64,000 nt of DNA, taken from positions 46,001 through 110,000 of the forward strand of contig JACEFZ010027929.1 of assembly GCA_014155875.1 (NCBI GenBank), read 5' to 3'. Below the pieces are notes generated by a model. It did no database searches and had not been told where the DNA came from. It saw only the letters and a list, made by a program, of their open reading frames with translations. Below are positions 1-10,736 of this stretch, one piece after another (the first letter of the stretch is position 1; every line of letters starts with the position of its first letter). A program made the translations under genes and the position numbers. Origin of the DNA: Cepaea nemoralis. Taxonomy: Eukaryota > Mollusca > Gastropoda > Stylommatophora > Helicidae.

Positions 1-149
1 GTTAGACTTGTTTTCGCAAGTTCTTTTGGAGTTTCAATGCATGAAGATAGAGTGACAGACACGCATGAAGACGACTACTAGTATAATAAACATTCCCATA
101 TGCATGGTACGTTACACCTGCCTTAGGTATTTATAATGGCCATGTCAAA

Positions 150-345
150 GATTGCCTTAGTGAATCATGTATTATTATTTTCAATGCGTTTAATGCATAT
201 TGTTCTGTTGTTGTCTAAAATTAGCTTCATAAGTGATGTATGAATGAAATAATGTATGAGGGGAAAGAGAAAAGAAGGACAGAATGTCAGACGGGTCTGT
301 GTGCCCAATTCTTAACCCTTTGAAAATAAAGTTCGTCCTTGTAGA
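150..345 (+). mobile_element. 3' end of a (GTTC)n-tailed retroelement, copy 1
   Basis: The sequence matches five other places in the window (851-966 and 7478-7568 on minus, 14567-14760 on plus, 41320-41416 on minus, 45536-45666 on plus). The shared core reads GACGGGCCTGCGTGCCCAAT, then TTAACCCTTTGAAAATAAAG. AATAAA is a polyadenylation-type signal. In better copies the end is a (GTTC)n tail; here it is reduced to GTTCGTCC. A fixed 3' end followed by a simple tail points to retrotransposition. I see no coding sequence, so the partner LINE is unknown. Confidence 0.7.
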
Positions 346-489
346 AGGTAAGGAGCGGTGTGTAACGCAGTTATCGTGAAGATGGTACTTTAGCACTGGG
401 TCGGCATGAACGTCAATACACCAACCTCACTTCGACAGATGCAACCCCCTTTTTAAAGTTCAGAAAAACCAGTTTATAAAAGGCGAGAG

Positions 490-724
490 GGTCGACTTCA
501 TTGCACCGGATTTTATCCCATATGGCTCGGTCTGTTTCCGCAGGGCGTCTTGTCAAGATCGTAGCTTACAGCACGTAGTCCGTAGCTCCAGCGACGGCCC
601 CTAGGAGTCTCCGGGAAATAAAAAACTGCACTCATGAAATGAATGATGTATCCTGAATCAAACCCACAACATTCGGAGCGCGAGGTAAGGCGACGTGACC
701 ACCCTGCGACAGAGACTCCCTCAA
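490..724 (-). mobile_element. tRNA-derived SINE E, minus copy
   Basis: Read on the minus strand it runs from a GGGAGTCTC-type head, through a B-box-like GGGTTTGATTC, to a body ending in GACCGAGCCATATGGGATAA and AATGAAGTCGAC. The intact copy at 48730-48974 has the same order. Scattered substitutions and a short insertion (about 615-645) mark it as an older copy. Confidence 0.7.
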
Positions 725-850
725 AGTTGAGAATACCAGACAATGGGGCTTACAAAAGAGACAAATATCTTTCTTTGGTTGTGTGATGAGAAGAGAGGCA
801 TCGTATGGCATTTTGACAACTGGAAAGATCGAGGGGAAGAGAATGAACGA

Positions 851-966
851 ACGAACGAACATACTTTATTTTCAAAGGGTTAAGAATTGGGCACGCAGGC
901 CCGTCTAACATTCTGCCCTTCTATCACTCTCTTTCATACATTATTTCATTCACACATCATTCAATG
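851..966 (-). mobile_element. 3' end of (GTTC)n-tailed retroelement, copy 2
   Basis: The plus strand starts with (GAAC)n and continues with CTTTATTTTCAAAGGGTTAA and the GGGCACGCAGGCCCGTCTAA core. It is therefore a minus-strand copy of the element at 150-345, with a better preserved tail of about four GTTC units. Confidence 0.75.
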
Positions 967-1059
967 CCAACTGAGAACAGCAACAATATAAAATATATGC
1001 CTTATAAAGTCACGGGAAAAATGCAAACATCAATACTGCACGACTCAGTAATATTAAAT

Positions 1060-1285
1060 AATGGTGTGGCACTTGTTATTAGCTATTTGGAATATACTGG
1101 TCTACCAAAAGGGAGGCAGAGGCAGATCAAGAGAAAAGATGCTGGATGGATTGAGACGTTGCATGGAAGAATATCAGCGCAGAGTTGATCCAGAACATCA
1201 AAGACAGAGATATGTGGAGAGCCATGGAACGCCTTCGCCAGCTGACATGGCACATGGTGATGATGATGAGAGCTTAAGCATAAAC
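1060..1285 (+). pseudogene. RTE-like LINE 3' coding remnant
   Basis: The frame reads KGGRGRSREKMLDGLRRCME and continues to a PSPADMAHGDDDE tail. A basic GRGR block followed by a Trp-, Asp- and Arg-rich segment and stop is typical of the C-terminus of RTE-like LINE proteins. Close relatives in the window are at 52435-52545 and 55190-55600, which share the LDxLxxxYG and ISS/ISA pattern. Only the last 75 codons or so remain; no RT motifs are present. Confidence 0.55.
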
Positions 1286-1289
1286 ACTA

Positions 1290-2040
1290 AGGAATTCAGA
1301 TGGTTCGATTCAACCAACTTCCCAATCAAGCAACACCAAAAGAATCAACCAACCAACAGCCTAATGCAGTTGACACAACGATGTGTATTTCCATTTTGGG
1401 AAATTCCAATAATTGCTTTATAGCTGATTACAACACGGGATATCCTAATTTAAACGCACGTATTCTAACTGCCCGACCACGCGTTTCTCATACTGTAAAC
1501 ATACCGTTTGGGAAATGCGTATAAATCAACGGTTTTGACGATGACAATCCAAGCCTCACTGCCAAGCGTAAACAATTCACATCATTAAATAATCAAACCG
1601 CTTTCTAGACACATAACAACATCATTAGAACAATCAAATAAACCTGACATTTCGAAAACAGCTAATCCATACAACGACAGCTTTGTTTGGAAAAGTGCAT
1701 AATTTCTTAGCTTGAACTCAGTGATTCTAATTGGAGCCTGCGGAAGTAATACAAAATAAAGTACACTCGATTTAACAGACCCCCGTATAACGGAATTCGG
1801 ATGTAACGGACGGGTAATAATACCCATCCACAACTAGAAATAATTGTAAACACACTACTTGAAATGCTCTGCTTTCTCGTTTTTCGCCTCTCGATGCTAG
1901 CAACTCCAAAAGAGAGAATAGCTAGTTTTAGGTTCGTTACATTTCTGTTCAGTTTGTTGTGGAAGGAAATTCGTTAATGCCAATCCGTTAATTTCTGTAA
2001 GCTGCCCAGGACTGTATCAAATAACTAACTCATCGTTATG
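1290..2040. other. Unassigned AT-rich DNA
   Basis: Only short open frames in all directions, with no recognisable domain. No match to another part of the window was noticed. Confidence 0.6.
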
Positions 2041-2049
2041 CAGCAGAAA

Positions 2050-2505
2050 GTTGACCTCATTACAGCCAGCAGGACCGTTTCACCATCTCTTGCCATTCTT
2101 CCACTTCACGGACCCTCATGACCGAGGTGCCCGAAATGTCCTGTACCCATCATCGCTCTGGTCGACTCATTCTTCATCTTCCAGCAACTACACCTTCCTT
2201 TACTATGCTTCCCAAGCCACTGTGATGATTAATTTGGCAGCATATTTAAGTTTCCCCAATAAGCTACTGTTTAGAAGTCTGTTTAGATGGTTTGCTTTCA
2301 GGGCATTTCCCACACATAACTTTAATTTGTTTGCCGGTGTGGTGTCAGTAGAATGGTCCCTCCCAAATCGGTGAGCCTCTCGATCTTTTGCCACTTTTCC
2401 CTGCATCATGCATTTTGATTTCCAATACAAATTTAATGAAGTGGTGATCAATGCCTGCCGCTTCGTAAAGGAGCCATGCCTTCCATCACTTGTATGTCTA
2501 CACTA
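2050..2505. repeat. Unclassified dispersed repeat, partly shared with 61768-61915
   Basis: The segment CTCTCGATC...CTGCATCATGCA at 2376-2412 reappears at about 61768-61800, and the following block around GGAGCCATGCCTTCCATCA at 2470 resembles 61868-61890. The second copy is much shorter. A 107-residue open frame on plus (2051-2374) is Ser/Phe-rich with no known motif, and the overlapping minus frame is no better. I regard it as a non-coding repeat. Confidence 0.4.
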
Positions 2506-2523
2506 GTTTGACATTTAATAGTG

Positions 2524-2926
2524 GTCTCTGAGTGGTCTCGAGGTATGATGTCCGACTCGAGTGCTGAAGGTCCCGGGTTCAAGCCTCGGTGAGGGCCGGG
2601 ATTTTTGTCACGTGGGCTTCTAGTAACAAAGCTTCCCCTGATCTCTGGGTAGTGCGATAAGACGCCTGAATGTATTGTTGCGCGCGTAAAAAAATCCCTC
2701 GGCAGCTGGAAATTGAAAAAAAGATTAGCCTAACGGTGCTTCCCGGGCAAAATTATTAGCTAAAAATCTACCCAAAGTATCTCAGGATCCTCGTCGGTGC
2801 TACGGAGTTCATGCACTGAGCTGAGATTTCTCCGGACTCAGGCTTGAGTTCGGAGTAGAAAGGAGCATTTATGGGTTACATCCGTGTGCCGTGATGTTGA
2901 TGCATCGACTAAACTAAACTAAACTA
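2524..2926 (+). mobile_element. tRNA-derived SINE A with (CTAAA)n tail, plus copy
   Basis: The head has GTCTCGAGGTATGATGTC (A-box region) and GGGTTCAAGCCTC (B box, close to the GGTTCAANCC consensus), as expected for an internal RNA polymerase III promoter taken from a tRNA gene. A body of about 300 bp follows, and the element ends in ACTAAACTAAACTAAACTA. A second copy lies at 8243-8623 on minus with the same head, body and pentanucleotide tail. Confidence 0.85.
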
Positions 2927-3298
2927 GAAAGATAAAATGGCAAACGTATTTCAGATACGTGGCCATGATGCTGTTCATAAGCCAGTATTCATCAATGTCC
3001 GTATCTTGTAGAATGTCAATATTTGTCTGTTTCTTGATCCAGGTATTTTTCTGTAGCATGTAATTTCTAAAACCCTGACTTTCTTCTTTAGTGATTGCGA
3101 AATATTCCAAGATTCACAACTCAATGTTGCCACAGGAAAGATGAATGTTCTCAAAATGTTTACTTTAATCTACTGGTTCATTGATGGACTGCATTCTATG
3201 TGACCTTATCTGGAACAATGAACGTTGAAATTATGATTATGCTATTCATGACTAAGAAAAGGTATATTTTTCTTCCTATGAATGTTATTCAGCAGATG

Positions 3299-3380
3299 CG
3301 GTTATTGTACAGCGTCATAAATACCGTTAGAATTACAAAATGCAGTTATTGTACAGTGTGATAACAAGCGTTAGAATTAC
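3299..3380. repeat. 44-bp direct duplication
   Basis: GTTATTGTAC is followed by a similar stretch ending in GTTAGAATTAC, and both start again 44 bases on (3301 and 3345). Two units only, at the upstream edge of the LINE-R remnant at 3350-4008; the second unit runs into the LINE. Confidence 0.6.
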
Positions 3381-4008
3381 ATTTTTAGAAATCTCAGATT
3401 ATGGACCTCTCCAAAACGAAAGAAATACCACAGTATAACATATAAGTAAATAGTAACATTCTTCAACAATGGAAGCGGTACAACTATCTGGGAACGGTGA
3501 TAAAATCTGATGTAAAGTATCTCGAAGAGAGTAGAACAAAAAAATATGATGGCATCGGTAGCCTTTTGTAAGATGGAAGACGCACTGACTAATAATAAGC
3601 TGTCAAGTACAGCGAAGAAAAGTGTGTTGACGTGTGCATCTGAAACATGGGACATAAGCAAACAAAATTGAGAAACATCTAATGGCAGTGGAAGTGTAAT
3701 TTATGAGAAAAATATGAAAAATACTATGGGCCGTCAGAAAACGAATAATAAAGTCCTACGAGGAACAAATTAAACCTGTACATTTAGTAAAGACATTAAA
3801 CGTAGATCACGATTGACGGTGCACTTTATGGGGTGAAAATGTAGTGACAGCTTGAAAAATTCATAGGAAAAGAGCAAGGGTAACGCAGATAGACAGCTTA
3901 GCCATATCGCATAATCGAGGTAATAACACAGACTTGATCCATGACAGATGATGGTGTAAGAAGGCGAACTATGACCTCCCACGCTAATGGGCATGGCTTG
4001 TCATGATT
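3350..4008 (+). pseudogene. LINE-R remnant (RTE-like reverse transcriptase 3' part)
   Basis: Read across several frameshifts, the translation shows EIPQYNI, then YNYLGTVIKSD and a Glu/Arg-rich segment, matching the better frame at 24231-24851 (minus), where YLGTVITSD is intact. This region follows the RT catalytic core in RTE-like non-LTR elements. Towards 3990 it reaches the family 3' end, whose last codons in the copy at 9388-10998 read NMTAHAYRHGT. Stops and frameshifts throughout make this a dead fragment with no 5' end. Confidence 0.6.
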
Positions 4009-4009
4009 G

Positions 4010-4600
4010 TGGTTGTTAGCCTTAACTGCCCGTGTACGAGGTAATCAGTGAAATTGTGCTTACCGCATGTGAACGATTTCATCAGTGAATTTGTCTTACC
4101 GAATGTGTTCACTTACAAATTGGCGTGGATGAGAAAAATGGCATCCACCACAAATTCAACTGAAATTTGTTAACGTTAAAAAACCGTGAGAATACAATGA
4201 ATAATAGAAAACACTGGAAGTGTAGCAGATTGGTATTACATGGACAGAAACAGAAAACAATGCAGGGCGTCGTGGCCTCAAACCGGAAACATAAACAACA
4301 CGCAAATTCTGTGTTTATTGTTGTCCTTGTTTGGGAGCTAAAGTCAGAGAACTAATAACACATGCATTTTCTTTGGCAACGCACAAGAGTGAAATGTGGA
4401 TATTAACCAAATCAGCTGTCAAGCTCATATCCGTCATTGAATATTCATGTTTGCAGAAGAGTATCAAATCTTCATTCGACGGAAAGGAGAACAAACATAT
4501 CTATTCAAAGAATAATTAAACATTGAAGAAGATTAGCTATTAAAATAAACAACATGAGGACAATGAAATATTATGGACATGTAACAGACAATTAAGGCCA
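4010..4600. other. Unassigned DNA
   Basis: Two short overlapping open frames at 4167-4519 are Lys/Asn-rich and match no family I know. Base composition does not differ from the neighbours. Confidence 0.5.
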
Positions 4601-4740
4601 GAAACTATAATAATGGAATCCTACCGGAAAGGCTTAGAACAGGAAGACCACAATGTAAATTAATTTAAAATGTGAATGACATTTACGGGGGAAAGGTCTA
4701 GACACGACATGCCACTGCATGATAATGTTCATTAAGCAGA
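4600..4740 (+). pseudogene. Possible LINE 3'-end scrap
   Basis: ACCGGAAAGGCTTAGAACAG followed by GAAGACCACAATG resembles the GKxRGRPxxx C-terminal block of RTE-like LINEs. Too short and too decayed to place in a family. Confidence 0.3.
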
Positions 4741-4796
4741 TTATCTCTAGGTTTTCTTGGTTAAATTATTCCTTCCTTTCAATTAATTACCGGGCA

Positions 4797-4985
4797 TGAG
4801 GTCAGCAGTGGTAAGTTATCTTTAACACAATTAAGATACCCGAGAGCGTTATAATTTCCTCTGATCTCTGGGTTGTGAACCAGATGCATAACATTCTTGG
4901 ATAAAAGTAAAATTATAAGGAATCACATGCCTACCCTGAGCATTCATGGATAAGTAAAAAAGAATATATTTTGCCGGACAATCTA
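4797..4985 (+). mobile_element. Degraded SINE A fragment
   Basis: TTCCTCTGATCTCTGGGTTG with the downstream ATGCATAACATTCTTGGATA aligns with the SINE A body at about 2633-2690, where CCCCTGATCTCTGGGTAGTG is followed by ATGTATTGTTGCG. The head and the CTAAA tail are missing. Confidence 0.45.
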
Positions 4986-5204
4986 CTGTCATGGCTACAT
5001 TTCACATTTAGAAATCCGTTTCTTTCCTAGGGCAATTAACGCATTCAACACGAGTCAACCTACTATGCTTTTATTTGTAACTCGCACATGCAGTGCTTAA
5101 TGCAGCTGTTACATTTACCCATTAGTTAGCAATTGTAACTTAACGGTCTTATGTCCGGTTTAAGTTAGCTGCATGTCCTTAGCAGGACGTCGCAATAAAC
5201 CCTA

Positions 5205-5425
5205 TCATTTTGGGCTAGTTATGATGTAATATGCAAAGTTACGTCCAGGACTTTTGCCACTGTTTTGTGAACGACCGGCTCTCATACCATTGTTAACATC
5301 AAAACAAGGCTGTCTGCATCCAAATCGCCTGTAGCTGCTTTGCGAACGTGGTATGCGAGATTTCAAATCGCATTCGCTACTCCTTCGCCACAGGAATTTG
5401 TCAAATAAGATTATTATTTGAATTC
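5205..5425 (-). mobile_element. Degraded SINE C copy
   Basis: ATATGCAAAGTTACGTCCAG, then GAACGACCGGCTCTCATACC and GCGAACGTGGTATGCGAGAT match the minus-strand copies at 15003-15260 and 16132-16372. Internal deletions remove part of the body. Confidence 0.6.
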
Positions 5426-5429
5426 TTTT

Positions 5430-5955
5430 AGTCCAACGTTTGTTTGTTTCACGTAACAACTGCTTCGGTTAGAGCGAGTTCAATTAAGAACTGCCTGAGA
5501 CTGAAAGGTTTGAAAACAGATGTATTCAGGTTTGAGACAGAAATAAAAATAAGAAGGATGACCACAGTAAGGTTCAACAATGTGAAAAGCTTATAGTATT
5601 GAAACATAAAAGATCCCTTAAAAGGAACCTGGGGAGGGTATATGAAGTGTGATGACCTTCACATTTGTCAGGCCTGAGTGCTCGTAGTGAACGCCGAGAG
5701 CTGACATCGACCTTCGTCCTATCGCGCTCATACAATTGTTAGCGTGACGTTATAATCATTATACAACTGCGCCCGCTGTGAAATATTCCGTTACCAATTA
5801 CAGCTTAAGTGTGAACAAGCGGGCCAGTTACTCTACATTATTGTAAGGTATAGAGACATGGGTAATTAATCAACAATGAGATGGTAACATGGAACGTTAG
5901 TAAATGAGTTAATACGGACGAATAAGAGGAATACCATGAGAGAGGAAGACAACAA
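5430..5955. other. Unassigned DNA
   Basis: No open frame above 60 codons and no repeat match noticed. Confidence 0.5.
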
Positions 5956-5997
5956 CCAATAATTATTATATACAGTGCACGAAGTATTACAAACAAT

Positions 5998-6258
5998 TAT
6001 TATTATTTTTTTTTTTTTTGCATATCCTTTACAGGACATTGCTGTCAACATCAGCATCTTTCAGCTGTCTGTTGATTTCTTGGCAAGATTACGCTTAGTA
6101 GTTTGCCATTGCTTTCTGAGCGGCCGGCTCAGTATCCCGCAAGTCACCAGCAGGGGTCGAACCGCTCCCAGTTCTCTCCCGCTCGAGACTCTGTGTGATA
6201 AACGGGATTACGGAGAAAGTGTTGTAACCCCTCAGCCAGAGAGACCGGCATTACAAAC
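5998..6258 (-). mobile_element. SINE C, minus copy
   Basis: On plus it starts with a T-run (the A tail of the minus copy), then GCATATCCTTTACAGGACAT, TTGCCATTGCTTTCTGAGCG and a B-box region around GGGGTCGAACC. It matches the plus copies at 42676-42915 and 60597-60845 along almost its full length, so the family is about 240 bp with a short A-rich tail. Confidence 0.8.
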
Positions 6259-6379
6259 AATGCATCTGGTAAAATAATGATATGAATCATGGATTATGTC
6301 GGAATCCTAAAGTAGATAAATCGGGGTATTTGAACTTAAATGTTAGAGTACAAACACATTCTTATAATACCATGGACCA

Positions 6380-6640
6380 AGTGGTCAGACAATGCTGATA
6401 TTATACAAGATTTGAACAAAGGAGAAAACTGACTCATACAGAGCAAGTTGTCTTAGAAACTGAAACTTTGGCCATATCAAAAGGTCACAGTGTTTTGGAA
6501 AGAACAGGGATGGAAGGCATAGTTCCTGGAAGAAGAGGCAGGGGTCGAACATGGACATAGAACAATGCAGACACATTGGGTATAAGTCTGCAATAGGTAA
6601 GAGAAGCTTTTAGGGGGTCATGTTGAGAGGCACGTTCTAA
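6380..6640 (+). pseudogene. Possible LINE 3' remnant
   Basis: CATATCAAAAGGTCACAGTG, then GGCATAGTTCCTGGAAGAAG and AGGCAGGGGTCGAACATGGA translate with breaks to a HxxRxxxF...GRRGRGR-type order, as in RTE-like LINE C-termini (compare 44130-44392). Weak on its own. Confidence 0.35.
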
Positions 6641-6699
6641 AATGACCTTTCACTTGGTGACTGTAAAAGTAAATATAACGATAAGCATTTTGCAATAAC

Positions 6700-7470
6700 T
6701 GCTAAGATTTAATGAACACAGAGACAGACGGCGGCAGTGAGAAACAAGTCTTTACAGCCTTGCGTGATAACTGACATTATATAAGCATATATATTTCCCG
6801 CCTATGTATTACCGGTGTCCCAAACGGGACACAGAGAATATTAACACCCATATGTATGTCGTAAAAGACAACTACAGAGGATTGGTCTGAGACTTGCTAC
6901 GTCTCAACATAAAAAAAAACTTCAAACCAGTCATGTCTGGTTTCAAAATGGCTTGATATCCATTGTTCTGTGCCTGTACTCCACTGAGAGCCTTAAACCG
7001 GAAGAAGAAGATGACAACGAATAAGACTGATACTGTACTTAGGCAACGACAACTGCAGTTGATAAAGTAATATTGTTTGAAAGCACAGAAAACCAACATA
7101 CCACTACCGCATGAACGTCCCTGACAGCGGCATGCGGAATAAAGAGATTTTATTATAGGAGTATTTCGTTGAGAGCGTTTGCGTGTATGATTGTAGCTTT
7201 CACGGGTTCTTCAACCATAGTCCGTAGATAAGTGGCATCTATGTGCACATAGATCTTTCAGTGGATTGCTAGGCATGCTTGGATGATGCTTCTATAAACC
7301 TACGTCTTTGTCCAAAAATGCATTTATTAGGAATCGACTTTTAATGTTGGCTGTTGGTTGGTGAGAATTCTCTGGAAAACCTGAATTGTACCTAATGGAT
7401 CCAATATGTGTTTAGATTGTATAGGCCCTAACAAGGATCTTGCATATATCAGAGCAAACTAACAACAAAC
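6700..7470. other. Unassigned AT-rich DNA
   Basis: No domain, no tandem array and no match to the families named here. Confidence 0.5.
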
Positions 7471-7477
7471 ATTGATT

Positions 7478-7568
7478 TTTAAAGGGTTAAGAATTGGACA
7501 AACACTCCCAGTGGACATTTTGCTCGTCTTGTTTTTTTCCTTTCGGACATAATTTAATTCATACTTTA
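7478..7568 (-). mobile_element. Diverged 3' end of (GTTC)n-tailed retroelement, copy 3
   Basis: TTTTTAAAGGGTTAAGAATT followed by GTGGACATTTTGC aligns with the minus-strand copies at 851 and 41320. The GAAC tail is lost, and a compound microsatellite takes over directly at 7570. Confidence 0.6.
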
Positions 7569-7730
<162 letters not shown>

Positions 7731-7739
7731 GTGCCACTG

Positions 7740-8240
7740 ACGAAAAATAGGCAAGGAGGCGCATTTTTAGCAAAAACGTCATTTAATTCATTGATTATCT
7801 CACAGTCCTATTCTTCTGTAAACACTGTCACTTTACAGTATTCCGTGTACAGACCAACAAACCTTCAGATATGGCTGTCTGGTGTAAAATAAGCATTAGA
7901 AGCAACGATGCCAAGTTGACTGAATTACCAGAAGAGAGTGGGTTAATATATTAGCTTTCTATTACTGATTAAGTTAATTTAACAATAACCAGCTTCTCAA
8001 ATTCAGAAACACATCCATCCCAAATCCGTACAATCTGAAATATTTTCTATTCGTAATTTTTTAAAACTAAGTAATAAAGTATGTAATGATTTTTTTAAAT
8101 GGCACATAGCGTCCGCTGAGTGTAAATCCCTTCTGGATATTATCAACTGTCAGACCCACAATGGGTTCTGTATGGTAAGTAATGTAAATTATCCCTTTAC
8201 ACCCCTTAAGGCGTATTGAATACATGTTAAAGTTAAAGTC
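7740..8240. other. Unassigned AT-rich DNA
   Basis: Nothing recognisable on either strand. Confidence 0.5.
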
Positions 8241-8242
8241 GC

Positions 8243-8623
8243 AGTTTAGTTTAGTTTAGTCGACGTATCAACATCACGGCACACGGGTGTAACCCATAAG
8301 TGTTCCGTTCTACTCCTAACTCAAGCCTGAGTCCGGAGAAACTCAGCTTAGTGCACGAACTCCGTAGCACCGGCGAGGATCCTGAAATACTTTGGGTAGA
8401 TTTTTAACTCGAAACCTTGTCCGCCATTAGGCTACTCTATTTCGATATCCAACTGCCAATGGATCTTTTACGTGCGTAACAATACACTCCGGCGTCCGAT
8501 CTCACTACCCAGAGACCAGGGGAAATTTTACTATAAATCCACGTGAAAAAATCCCGGTCCTTACCGAGGCTTGAACCCGGGACCTCCAGCACTCGAGGTG
8601 GACACCATACCTCGAGGCCACTA
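8243..8623 (-). mobile_element. tRNA-derived SINE A, minus copy
   Basis: On plus it begins AGTTTAGTTTAGTTTAGTCG (reverse of the CTAAA tail) and ends with GAGGCTTGAACCCGGGACC and CCATACCTCGAGGCCACTAA, the reverse complements of the B and A boxes. Most body positions agree with the copy at 2524-2926. Confidence 0.85.
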
Positions 8624-8624
8624 A

Positions 8625-8790
8625 AATTATTTGGCTGCTTGCGATTTACTAGGCAAGTTTACATTCAGTAGTTTCCCATTGCTTTCTGAACTCATAACCT
8701 TGTATGAAAACCATCTCACTTGTGTGCTTTCAAATCTCCCAAAGCTTTGTTTCGAACGCGGTATGTAGGATTGCGAATCAAAGGTACATA
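8625..8790 (-). mobile_element. SINE C fragment
   Basis: GGCAAGTTTACATTCAGTAG, TTCCCATTGCTTTCTGAACT and GAACGCGGTATGTAGGATTG match other minus SINE C copies. It abuts the head of SINE A at 8623, so one element may have inserted beside the other. Confidence 0.65.
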
Positions 8791-8834
8791 TTAAAGATAA
8801 AGTCTTTTTATACACGTGTGTATGTGTATTGGGC

Positions 8835-9060
8835 ATAGTGTCTTCTTCTTTTGCTGCTGCCTGCTATCCGTCATTGGAGAATAGTTTTACAACCAAATCA
8901 GCCCAGGCCGTCTCATCCATTGTTATCTCATGCAGATCCGCCTATGACCTACCCATATTATCTATCTGTCTCCAAATCTCTTCTCCGTCTGTTTTAAGTC
9001 TTCCTTTATTGCTTAATCGGTTCCCACCAAAATACTTTCCTGTGTACACCAATACATTTC
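8835..9060 (-). pseudogene. LINE 3' coding remnant (RTE-like)
   Basis: The minus frame includes GRLKTDGEEIWRQIDN, then a DLHEITMDETAWADL segment and a short C-terminus. The order of basic block, Trp, Ile-Asp and Asp-Glu-Thr-Ala-Trp is that of the end of RTE-like ORF2 proteins. No RT motif survives. Confidence 0.5.
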
Positions 9061-9172
9061 CTAGTACCCATTTTAGGTTTGGTCAACTTGGGAGCCCAGG
9101 TGAAATTTTAAAAAATTGGATATTCGAACACATGAACTCGGTACCGGTAGGCAAGTGTGTGGGTAAATAATA
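9060..9172 (-). mobile_element. SINE D fragment, minus
   Basis: TTAGGTTTGGTCAACTTGGG with TGGATATTCGAACACATGAA parallels the next copy at 9235-9368 (TTAGGCTAGGTCAACCTCCG, then GAGATTTGAATCC). The head beyond the B box is incomplete. Confidence 0.45.
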
Positions 9173-9234
9173 ATGGTCAGACATTTGTATAAATCAATAG
9201 GCATTCTGTGGTGAAGTGGTTTTACACGCGCCAG

Positions 9235-9368
9235 CTGCAGTCACTTCTCGTGAGATATTTTGGTACACAATTTAGGCTAGGTCAACCTCCGCCTCGATGG
9301 AGATTTGAATCCATACTCAATTAGCTGACAAGCGAGCTTCATAGCCATTGAGTTACCACGGCTCCCGT
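9235..9368 (-). mobile_element. tRNA-derived SINE D, minus copy
   Basis: The reverse complement begins GGGAGCCGTGGTAACTCAAT, has a B box around GGATTCAAATCTCC, and continues into CTAGCCTAAATTGTGTACCA. A related plus copy with GGGAGCCGAGGTAGCGCATT lies at 25965-26100. Confidence 0.7.
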
Positions 9369-9900
9369 AGGTTACTGAGGTAGCATGACAATGACTTTCG
9401 ATAAAGTGAGACATGTCGACATGATAAGGATGCTCGAAGATCTACAGATTGATCAAAAAGGCCTTAGACTTAAAAATAAAACATACATTGGAAACAACAA
9501 GCTGCCATAAGAATTAATAATGAAGTAGGTGAATATCAGCCTATTAAGAGAGACAGGGATGCATGTCTCCAGATCTTTTTCCCCTGTACTGTGGAAATAT
9601 TTTCAGAAATGTAGAGGATAACACAACACATACACATAACACCACTCATATCACATGGCACTTGAGGATGTTTTTATGCTTTCTTTGTCAGTACTTCATC
9701 ATTCGCGGACGATACATATTAATATTAGATATGCAGTCTTGACGACAATGAACAGGACCAACAACATTTGGTAGATGCGTTCGTTGAACACAGTGAACAA
9801 CTACGGTTAGAATTGTAAGAAGACACCGATTATGGTTGTCACTGGGAAGAAGGAAATACCACACTGTGATATATAGGTAGATGGGCATATTCTTAAACAA

Positions 9901-10172
9901 GGCAGACGTGGTTGCGGCCTTGTGGGAGCACGTGTACACCTCGGAGGAGCAACTGGATCACAATAGTCTGGTAAGAATAAGACAGCGAGGTAGGACGGGG
10001 GGATCTGGCCGACGCTCGACGCTCAGAGGAAAGGCGAGACGGACATATAATCAGATTGCTACTGGAACTATTAGTGTTGGAACTCTTCGCTGGCTGCTGA
10101 GGATGGGGACGGAGCGCTTATGGGAATGTCCCGAATGCTGTGATGTCGGTTCCTAAATCAATCAATCAATCA
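9901..10172 (+). mobile_element. 5'-truncated LINE-H insertion inside LINE-R
   Basis: Encodes NKADVVAALWEHVYTSEEQL, then ARRTYNQIATGTISVGTLRW and LWECPECCDVGS followed by a stop and a (TCAA)n tail. This is the C-terminus of an RNase H-bearing non-LTR element (compare 32219-33010 on minus). CPEC with the preceding Cys/Trp pattern suggests a zinc knuckle, though only CPECC is visible. It is bounded by the 12-bp direct repeat ATTCTTAAACAA at 9889-9900 and 10173-10184, the target-site duplication made on insertion. The frame of 91 residues is largely open, so the insertion is fairly young. Confidence 0.88.
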
Positions 10173-10505
10173 ATTCTTAAACAAGTGAAGAGCAGTTATC
10201 TCGGAACAGTCATAACATCAGATGGGAGATGCCTTGAAGAGATTAGAACAAGAATTGCCATTGCGAAGGTAGCCTTTCGCAAGATGAATAACATAATGAC
10301 CAATAAGAAGATATCAATTGAAACGAGAAAAAGAGTGATGAGGTGCTACATAGAACCTATAAATGTGTATGGATAAAAAGTGAGGACAATGAGCAGAAAA
10401 GCTGAAAAACATCTGATGGCTGTGGAAATGTGGTTTCTGAGGAAAATGGAAAGAATACTAAGGAAAGACAGAATAACTAATGACTAAATCCTACAAGAAA
10501 CAAAT

Positions 10506-10736
10506 GAGCGTCTTGGGCAACAGGTCCCTTCGGAGTCCTGGCTAAAGTCAGTAGGATCGCCGATTCCTCCGAAGTCGGAGAGTGTCTGCCTGTACGGCGA
10601 GGAACCACCAGTCTGCACACCAATAAGGCAGACATGGGACAACGAATACTCACGCAAACCTCAGGTGCTGTATGACATCACACTGATGTTGGACAACAGG
10701 ATGCCTTCATCCGACATACAGGACTTCAAGCAAGCA
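10506..10736 (+). mobile_element. Unidentified insertion in LINE-R
   Basis: Between QETNE (ends about 10505) and ATNKNCKLIREI (from about 10735), two positions that adjoin in other LINE-R copies, lies about 230 bp of foreign sequence. It stays open in one frame, including ESWLKSVGS, CLYGEEPPVCTPIRQTWD and LDNRMPSSDIQDFK. Its edges share a CAA(G)CAACAAAT-like repeat (AAACAAATGA against GCAACAAATAA), possibly a short duplication. I do not recognise the protein; it could be a captured piece of another transposon polyprotein. Confidence 0.45.

Noticed and set aside
2051..2374. 107-codon plus frame rich in Ser and Phe
   Set aside because: No motif, an overlapping minus frame of similar quality, and part of the region is shared with another non-coding stretch at 61768.
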